Source: Periplaneta americana
Taxonomy: Eukaryota; Arthropoda; Insecta; Blattodea; Blattidae
Assembly (NCBI RefSeq): GCF_040183065.1
Contig: NW_027185502.1
Coordinates: forward strand, 2,469,501 to 2,533,500
Direction of reading: 5' to 3'
Length of the DNA stretch: 64,000 nucleotides
A model generated the notes under the pieces. It saw only the letters and a program-made list of their open reading frames with translations. It had not been told where the DNA came from and did no database searches. The translations under genes and the position numbers were made by a program. Shown here piece after piece: positions 57,597 to 64,000 of the stretch (the first letter of the stretch is position 1; the number at the start of each line of letters is the position of its first letter).

Positions 57597-57775
57597 CTAG
57601 GGTCGGATTTACCAGTCACTAACAGTATGATATTTCCGTGCAGAAATTCTGCGTTACCACATGATAAAGGATGGATAGAACAGAGAAAAATTCTCTCCGG
57701 CACCAGGACTCGAATCTGCGTTTTCAGTTTTACGTGCTGACACTTTATCTACTAAGCCACACCGGATTATAGTTC
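57597..57775 (-). mobile_element. SINE-h copy 1
   Basis: A tRNA-like head on minus (57697-57765: GTGTGGCTTAGTAGATAAAG, box B GATTCGAGTCCTG), then GAGAATTTTTCTCTGTTCTA and CACGGAAATATCAT toward the left. A partial second copy is at 57985-58080. Confidence 0.65.
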
Positions 57776-57984
57776 CGATGCCTGATCGAATCCGTCTCAG
57801 TTAAGTTCTACCTCTCAGTTTTCCCTTTTGTGGCCTACCCTCATGTACTGTGTCACAGAATATGTGACAGTGGCATAATGTCCAACGCACTGTGTACAGA
57901 GGTGCACTCATTACGAGTGGCTAAGTGGCCGGAATCCGATAGGATGAACGCCATCTTGAATCACTAAGTGATTACTTACGCATA

Positions 57985-58130
57985 TCATATTATTATGATG
58001 TACTGAAGTACATAATGATATTTCCGTGCAGGAATTCTGCGTTACCATGTGATTAAGTATGGATAGAACAGAGAAAAATTCGAGAATTTTTCTCTGTTCT
58101 ATCCACCCTTTATCATGTAATAAAGAATGC
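57985..58130. repeat. SINE-h partial copies in inverted arrangement
   Basis: Minus-strand body (58011-58080) is followed by plus-strand-oriented body (58085-58130), head to head. ATGTACT-GA-AGTACAT near 57998 is a small palindrome shared with a diverged form near 55932. Confidence 0.6.
58061..58104. repeat. 20-bp-arm palindrome, 4-bp loop
   Basis: GGATAGAACAGAGAAAAATT, CGAG, then its exact inverse. Likely formed by inverted SINE-h duplication. Confidence 0.85.
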
Positions 58131-58202
58131 TAAAAACAAAACAATTTGCGTAATTAATTGATTCAATACTTTGTTTTCATCTACAGTAATTTTATTGAAA
58201 TG

Positions 58203-58430
58203 TATTTGATGAGACGTTTTTGTTTACATTCTCCTCTCGCAAGTCTTGCGGAGTGGATGATTGCAGTTACACTCACCCACCCATACTGAGTAGCAATGAC
58301 CTCAAGGAGCGTTGCAACATCTTACATTTCTTATTCTCAAAACTATTGGACGTATCAAAAACTTATTTGACAAAACTGGTTCGCATTGACTTCATCTATT
58401 ACCACTCTGATTTAGTGCAATAGGTTCCCT
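58203..58430. repeat. Right inverted arm
   Basis: Inverse of 55450-55660. The outer end reads CCACCCTG then TA. Confidence 0.8.
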
Positions 58431-58679
58431 TCCACCCTGTATAATGATATAATTCATTCCATGTATGCGAAATATGTATTTTATTAGATGGAATTAGATT
58501 TAAATACTATAAATACAGCAGTATTGCCACTTTTAGGGTAATTCTGTACTACATAGAGTAATTCTAAGATAAGTTTACTCTTAGGGTAATTTTAGGGTAA
58601 TAATGAAAAAACTAGAAGCTTTGATATAGAAAAAGAAATTGCTTATTAAAGCATTATTTTACTATTAATATCGAACTAT

Positions 58680-59035
58680 ATCAGTCTTATTTCCAATTCT
58701 GCTGTAACAGTTTTTTGCGGGTTCAAATTTAACACAGTCCTGAACACCATTTTTGGTACACATAATTTCACTCATCGTGTCTGTTTTTAGCTGATTTCTG
58801 TGACGAGTTTTTATTAGCTTTAGCTGGCTAAAAACTCTCTCTACTGATGCATTTGACGATGGCAGACAGAAAATAGTCTTCAGATTCGGGAACACCTGAT
58901 GGTCTGCAGCATTTTGCAGAGAAAAAAAAATTTCCAATAATCTAAAACACTTATATCAGAGTTTAAACCTAAAGATTTAGGATCAATAAGGCTATGTTGC
59001 CTCAATTCATTGAAAGTATTTTGTAATTTGACATC
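58680..59035 (-). pseudogene. hAT-4 transposase C-terminus
   Basis: On minus: NELRQHSLIDPKSLGL and DISVLDYWK, then after a shift at a nine-base A/T run (about 58922) FPNLKTIFCLPSSNASVERV followed by FSQLKLIKTRHRNQL. The SNASVERVFSQLK block is the hAT dimerisation signature. The rest of the element was not found. Confidence 0.75.
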
Positions 59036-59999
59036 ATGCAAATACCGATAAGTGTGAAACTAAGACGAAATTATTCTCTTGTTTTAATATTCATGTATTT
59101 CTTTTAATATAGGGTAATTTAGGATAAATCTTTGATAATGTCGGTTTACAAGCAAAATAATTTAAGTAAAAAATATTAATTAATTTTGAGAAACGGCGTT
59201 TGTATGTTCTTGGAAAAACTGAATCCTCAAAGTATTATTTTTAGTAAGTTGTTCTCTTTATATGTATATGATTGTTCAATTCTAAGTTTATACACATAGA
59301 CTGCATTGTGCACATTATATACGCCTTTTTCTCAGAAGTTATATTTTTTACTTAATGTGTTTTGCTTCTAAACCGACGATATAAAGAAAACGAATCAGGA
59401 AGGTTGTTCTTTCACACATTGTTAATATGATTTTGTAACCCAGTTATGTTAGATTGCATTACTTTCTTACAATATCGGATTGGCACTGCTCCAACCCCAC
59501 ATAATATGAGATTTGCAATATCTGCATTGAATTGCCCTCTTCCAAGATAATTACTTGATTAAATTACTTTAACGCGTCAACCTATAGCCCTAGTACATAG
59601 CCTAACACAGCGATCATCAGAACACTGCACTCTCGGGCTAGCGTCTCTTACCGGCGGACAGACACTGACCTAGCGTGCAATCGTCGCTGCTGGCGGGTAT
59701 GCTATCTCTCTGTTCCTTGTGCACGACGGAGCAGAGTTCCTTACCCTCCATGCACTCTACCCATTTCAGCGAGTGCTGACGACCACTGGCCTAACAGAAT
59801 TGGAAAGCCTCTACTGTTTGTGCAGCAACATTTAATGGCATCCCTTTGATGAAGCGGTTGTTTGTAAATTTAACTGCATTATTTCTCGATATAAGTACTG
59901 AATTTTATGATCTTCGAAAATATTCTCGTATGTCCACAGTTGTAGTTTGAGTGTTCTGGTTTGAAAACCTCTCGTTTTTTGATAATTTCAATATTAGTC
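59036..59999. other. No gene; GC-rich patch 59610-59790
   Basis: No frame or family recognised. The patch stands out by composition only. Confidence 0.4.
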
Positions 60000-60047
<48 letters not shown>

Positions 60048-60077
60048 TATTATTATTATTATTGTTATTATTATTAC
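60000..60077. repeat. (ATT)n microsatellite
   Basis: Interrupted ATT run. Confidence 0.9.
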
Positions 60078-60118
60078 CTATATACTGTATTTTAATTGGC
60101 CAATGGGTGTTGACCAGC

Positions 60119-60266
60119 ACATAAATATAAATAAATAAATAAGTAAATAAATAAATAAATAAATAACTAGGTAAGTAAGTAAATAAGTAAATAAAAATAA
60201 GTAAATAAGTAAATAAAACAGACCAACGAACGAACCAAGGAACCAACGAACGAGCGAGTGAGCAAG
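60119..60266. repeat. Compound tetranucleotide tract (ATAA/GTAA/AACG)
   Basis: ATAA units grade into GTAA and then GAAC/GAGC units, a stepwise-mutated tetranucleotide array. Confidence 0.8.
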
Positions 60267-60370
60267 CATTGAGAATATTGCTCACTACAGAGGTTCTTCT
60301 CCTACCAGAACAGTATGACATTACAGCCACACAAGCTTCACTCTTTTTTTCCATTTATTAACTGCCTCCA

Positions 60371-60745
60371 TCAATCTCTATCTTTAGCATCATCCTCTGT
60401 GATCTCAATATTCCTCATAGGTTGCTGCATATTCTGTTTCCAGTAAGTCTGTGGTCGTTGTCTTCTTCTTCCCTCCAACTTCCATTCATATACCATCTTA
60501 GGAGTACATGTCTCATCCATTCTGCATAAATGTCCATACCTACCACTTAAATCGTCCTCTTTCAATTTCCACCATTATATCCTCTTCATTTTCAGATTTC
60601 TCCTTATCTCAGTATTCCTGATGTATTTTTAGCAGTGGTTTCCTGCTGATTTTCTCCAGAAGTCCATTTCAACCGTAATTGACTCATCAAAATATTTCTT
60701 CAGCATCGTCCAGCTCTCTGCCCTATACAGGATGAGGCTTATTAC

Positions 60746-60747
<2 letters not shown>
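60371..60747 (-). pseudogene. LINE-C-related ORF2 C-terminus
   Basis: On minus: LILYRAESWTMLKKYFDESI then VEMDFWRKSAGNHC, and in another frame GHLCRMDETCTPKMVYEWKL with DDAKDRD before a stop. These are the SETWTM, FWRKSAG and YEWKxEGRR blocks of the LINE C-terminus. 5'-truncated at an (ATT)n tract (60748-60818), 3' end near 60360. Confidence 0.75.

Positions 60748-60818
<71 letters not shown>
60748..60818. repeat. (ATT)n microsatellite
   Basis: Continuous ATT run at the LINE truncation point. Confidence 0.9.
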
Positions 60819-60835
60819 GAGATGGGTCGGCACCA

Positions 60836-61204
60836 CAATTTCTCGAAACTCGATATCGATATATATTTTAGAGCTTCCATATACGAAACTCGATAGAACT
60901 TTAAAAGTTCGGGGATTAAAGAACTACAAACAGCATTAGAATTGAATTAAAACCTGTTTTTCTTAGGTTACATGTATTGTGAGATTTTCTCGTCAAAATA
61001 TTGTTGAATCTACTATCAGCACGGTTCATATCGTTCGGATCCACTTGAAAAAACTAGAACGTACTGAATAGCTCTGTCACTTAAAAGCGAAAACTGCAGA
61101 AGGATTCTTTAAGCCACAAGTACTTGTTTAAGAATTACTTTATTATTGTTTTCTTCAAATTTTCATTAGACCCGCATTCAAAGCAACGAAAGGACTTTGC
61201 TCGG
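60836..61204. other. No recognisable feature
   Basis: AT-rich spacer. Confidence 0.4.
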
Positions 61205-61247
61205 CGTAATAATAGTAATAATAATAATAATAATAATAATGATAATT

Positions 61248-62256
61248 AGGGGGCGGATGTTGATGACCTCAAAATTTACATAAAATGATCATTAAAATGC
61301 CCTTCAACTAATGGAAAAATGACATAAAATTAAAAGAAAATGACATTTAAATATTATTCACCGTACTCGCACCACAACTTCTTAAAAATTAGTCACCTTG
61401 TTTCAATGACTGCCCTGAAAATCTCGGAGAGAGGACGCAACTTCCTGCAATTTGGCTAAGATAAAGGAAAAGAACATGCTACAAAATGAAGGTTTCAAGG
61501 GAAAACTATAGATTTTAATGAGGATTTACACTGTGTTTCAATCAGGGGTGGTCCATGTCAGTGCCTTCATTCTGTCTTCTCCTCCTTCCGCACTTCACTT
61601 TTGTTACCAGATCTTCCAGATGAAGGAGTGTGAATGACGAAACAAATTGTGGCGCAGCATGCATTCTTGCAATCTTTGTTTTAAAAATACTGTCTACTAC
61701 AGTAGACATCCCTTCCGAACCATGTTGAGGACACAACGTCTTGTTCAGGACATGGTGAAAGTTTCCCCCGTTCCAAACATAAATTCTAAAGACACCCTCG
61801 TACCGACAAAAGAACAATAGCGGTCAAGTCCTCACTTAAACTAAGCTGCTATCAAGCATTTGATATTACTTCCGTGGTGTGAGGTGAAGCCTTCAGTGGA
61901 ATGAGGGATGGACTGTAGAGTCTGTTCCAAACTATAAAACTCAAACTCCATTGTTATTCACTTATTCAGTAGGTAATTGCTACTGATCTATTTGATTAGA
62001 AAATGATATAACAGACCTATCGGTAAAGAAGAAAGTAAAATGTATTCCAAATTATCTCAAAGTTCTTCAAAGTATTAAAAATGACCAAAAAATGCCGAAA
62101 AAATATAAAAATGACCTGTTAGTTAAAAATGTAAAAAAATGTAATATAAGAAATTACTTTTTTATGTTAATATTAACATAGTAAGGATTTCTATATTAAT
62201 AGGCATCGCCCTAATGTGAAAATGAGAAGATGACTTTTCATCAACATCCGCCCTCC
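61248..62256. mobile_element. Non-autonomous DNA element with GGGCGGATGTTGATGA ends (1.0 kb)
   Basis: Left AGGGGGCGGATGTTGATGA and inverted right GGAGGGCGGATGTTGATGA. AAT runs abut both sides (61207-61247; 62257-62320), so it inserted into a microsatellite, probably the tail of SINE-i. A 91-codon frame on minus (61542-61817) has no recognised family. The superfamily is undetermined. Confidence 0.7.
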
Positions 62257-62318
<62 letters not shown>

Positions 62319-62440
62319 TAATAATTTTAAACTTACATTAGACATTCACAAATAGAACCACTCCCTGATGAGGATTGAACCCGTGTCTGCTAGACTTTAG
62401 TGAACATACTGTCAATTGAATCATGGCAGAAGAATTCTAA
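62257..62440 (-). mobile_element. SINE-i with (ATT)n tail
   Basis: Head on minus 62358-62428: GCCATGATTCAATTGACAGT and box B GGGTTCAATCCTC. A short body leads into the AAT run at 62257-62320. Confidence 0.6.
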
Positions 62441-62808
62441 TGTGATAGAAGTTCACACTTGACTAAAGACTCGCGTTAAGCAAATGACTGACATCGACTT
62501 CCCAAGTCGTCGGAAAGATGAGTTCATCATACAGCAATAAACCAAAGACGTTGTAGTTATATATCATAAACTAAGATTCGGCACCTACGACTATTGTATG
62601 TGAGCAGATAAGCTATTCTTCTTGCGAGATGGACAGTCATGCTCCACTCCCTGCAGAGATTTTCCACGGAACGTGCCATCCGGAACGACTTAGGAATTCT
62701 AACGGATCAAGAGACGTGTTTTTCAAGAATGGCGGCGCATCGTGGCGTGAAATTGATCGTGCTGTCCACTAAACAGCTAGAGGTGGAGGACTCGTCTTCG
62801 GTCCGGCA
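62441..62808. other. No recognisable feature
   Basis: Flank of hAT-5. Confidence 0.4.
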
Positions 62809-62816
62809 CTAGACTA
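62809..62816. repeat. Left target-site duplication of hAT-5
   Basis: CTAGACTA, identical to 63973-63980. Confidence 0.9.
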
Positions 62817-63056
62817 CAGGGGTGGATGCAAGGGGGAGGTTTAAGGGGCTATATCCCCTCCCGAAATTTTGAGAAAAATACGAAACAAGAAACAAAAATA
62901 ATATTAATTTTAATTCGTGAATGTACATAGGAATTAGATAGTTTTCCACGTAAATTCTCTTTGCTAAAATGTTAAATTCCAAAAACTGCAGGAAGACAAA
63001 TACAGCGTTCTTACTTCAAGACAGAGAGTCATGAAGAGTATTTTAAGCTTTTAATT

Positions 63057-63584
63057 TTCCTTCTCTTCTTAGACTATTTCATTAGTCAGCTCAAGGACAG
63101 GTTTTTAAATCATAAGGGAATCCTAAAGTCCATACAAACATTTCTGCCTAAGAACATAGTGCGAGCATCAGATGAAGATTTAGAAACTACTGTTGAGGCT
63201 ATAGTAAATCAGTGGTCCAATGATGTTGATGCATCACCAGAGTCTTTCTTCAATGAATTGAAGATGTGGAGAACAAATTTCCTTGATCAGAAAAATCTTC
63301 ACCTAATACCTACTGATTTTATATCACCTTTGAACAGGTACAATGAAATTATTTTTCCCTGCACTCACAAGGCGCTGAAACTTTGCTGCACGTTGCCTGC
63401 AACTACAGCAACACCAGAACGGTCGTTCTCAACATTGCGGTATTTGAAGACTTACTTGAGGAGCACGATGGGAGCAGACAGATTAAATGGACTGGCCTTG
63501 ATGTATATACATAAAAATGTAGAAGTAAAAGCTCATGAAGTACTGGATGAAATGTCTAGGAAGCCTCGTCGCCTTCTTCTGTAA
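63057..63584 (+). pseudogene. hAT-5 transposase C-terminus (ZMYM1/P52-like)
   Basis: Open from about 63057 to a stop at 63584: FLDYFISQLKDRFLNHKGIL, a variable middle, ALKLCCTLPATTATPERSFS then TLRYLKTYLRSTMG and LNGLALMYIHKNVEV. The ATTATPERSFSTLRxLKTYLRS block is the dimerisation region of ZMYM1-type hATs. About 175 codons are uninterrupted, suggesting a fairly young copy, but the zinc finger and first catalytic acids are deleted, so it cannot transpose by itself. Confidence 0.85.
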
Positions 63585-63634
63585 ATGTCATTCTGTCATT
63601 GTTTTTGTATTGCAGTCATTGTAAATGTTAGAAT

Positions 63635-63858
63635 TAAAAAAATTATGCTTTATTTAACAACGCTCGCAATTGCCGAGGTTATATCAGCGTCCCGGTGTGC
63701 TGGAATTTTTTCCCTCAGGACTTCTTTTACATGCCAGTAAATCGACTGATATGAGGCCTGTCGCATTTAAACACACTTAAATGCCATCGAGCTGGATTGG
63801 GGTAGAACCCGCAACTTCGAGCACAGAAGGCTATACCGACCGCGCTACTCAGGCTAAC
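63635..63858 (-). mobile_element. SINE-j nested in hAT-5
   Basis: Head on minus 63795-63858 (GAGTAGCGCGGTCGGTATAG; box B GCGGGTTCTACCCC). The body contains CAGTCGATTTACTGGCATGT and a 3' end GTTAAATAAAGCATAATTTT. Possible duplications ACATTTACAA / ACTTTTACAA are imperfect. Confidence 0.75.
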
Positions 63859-63972
63859 TTGTAAAAGTTTGTTACTCGGAAACAAATTGTGAGTATATAA
63901 ACTTATTTCTCATTACTCCGTTTTTACTATCTCCTCAAATCCCTCCCCGAAAAAATCCTGCGTCCGCCGCTG

Positions 63973-63980
63973 CTAGACTA
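63973..63980. repeat. Right target-site duplication of hAT-5
   Basis: CTAGACTA. Confidence 0.9.
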
Positions 63981-64000
63981 CATTCTTGCTGCTGAATCGC

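Larger units (their letters stand above)
55430..58440. mobile_element. ~3-kb element bounded by ~220-bp inverted arms
   Basis: Left arm 55450-55660 and right arm 58203-58430 are inverted copies: GAACCAGTTTTGACA / GAACCAGTTTTGTCA, CAACGCTCCTTGAGGTCATT in both, and CTTGCGAGAGGAGAATGTAA then AAAAACGTCTCATCA in both. The right arm ends in …CCACCCTGTA, i.e. a TA|CAGGGTGG-type end; the left outer end is worn. No transposase was recognised between the arms. SINE-h copies lie inside. A long-TIR Tc1/mariner-like or foldback element is the best guess. Confidence 0.65.
62817..63972 (+). mobile_element. hAT-5, 1156 bp, internally deleted
   Basis: Begins CAGGGGTGGATGCAAGGGGG; the inverted right end begins CAGCGGCGGACGCAGG. 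Perfect 8-bp duplications. It holds only the transposase C-terminus and a nested SINE-j. Confidence 0.9.

Noticed and set aside
58530..58605. Repeated TTAGGGTAAT resembling telomeric repeat
   Set aside because: Only a few irregular units, not a (TTAGG)n array.
61542..61817. 91-codon minus-strand frame as a gene
   Set aside because: Inside a DNA element, no recognised motif and no splice or start context; recorded only within the element.

Overview
The window is animal DNA, AT-rich and intron/repeat dominated, with no bacterial-type operons. It reads as a transposon graveyard from an insect. The inference rests on a LINE whose 3' end carries an (AAGT)n tail, tRNA-headed SINEs, and P/THAP, hAT, pogo, Tc1/mariner and RAG1-like transposase relics. 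The LINE-A C-terminus closely resembles proteins I associate with cockroach (Blattodea, Periplaneta-like) assemblies. That taxonomic call is from memory and unverified. No complete host gene is visible. Two short stretches with good splice signals (3087-3163 on minus, 7613-7792 on plus) are the only candidate host exons.

Layout. 1-5.5 kb: a 5'-truncated RNase H-bearing LINE with a 15-bp target-site duplication (TSD), a hAT scrap, a two-copy 122-bp tandem repeat, and a LINE 5' end with the start of an endonuclease domain. 7.6-10 kb: a candidate exon, two MITEs and a BED-finger hAT N-terminus. 11.5-16.6 kb: a P-superfamily element with a THAP domain, inverted ends, a 7-bp TSD and preserved splice sites, carrying a LINE in its first intron. 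17-19.8 kb: a SINE and a relic of an uncharacterised transposase-like family. 21-24 kb: a pogo element whose transposase ends in a PHD finger. 26.5-35 kb: a composite block holding a LINE tail, a second pogo, a RAG1-like fragment split by a hAT with an 8-bp TSD, another hAT end, and a long RAG1-like relic that keeps all three catalytic acidic positions and is itself split by a SINE.

35-48 kb: several SINE families, a foldback MITE, a Tc1-like relic, dense ATT/GAT/TAC microsatellites, a deletion-derivative hAT with a LINE inserted 9 bases after its stop codon, a diverged direct duplication in which one copy shows the empty site of a LINE insertion, and a DUF4817 mariner derivative with about 90-bp inverted ends. 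50-64 kb: another MITE, further LINE-A, LINE-B, SINE and hAT copies, a roughly 3-kb element bounded by 220-bp inverted arms, and a terminal hAT with an 8-bp TSD containing a SINE.

The pieces do not form a pathway. They record successive nested insertions: DNA transposons first, then LINEs and SINEs into them. Nearly every coding region is broken, and several frameshifts fall in A/T runs of six or more, so some may be assembly errors.
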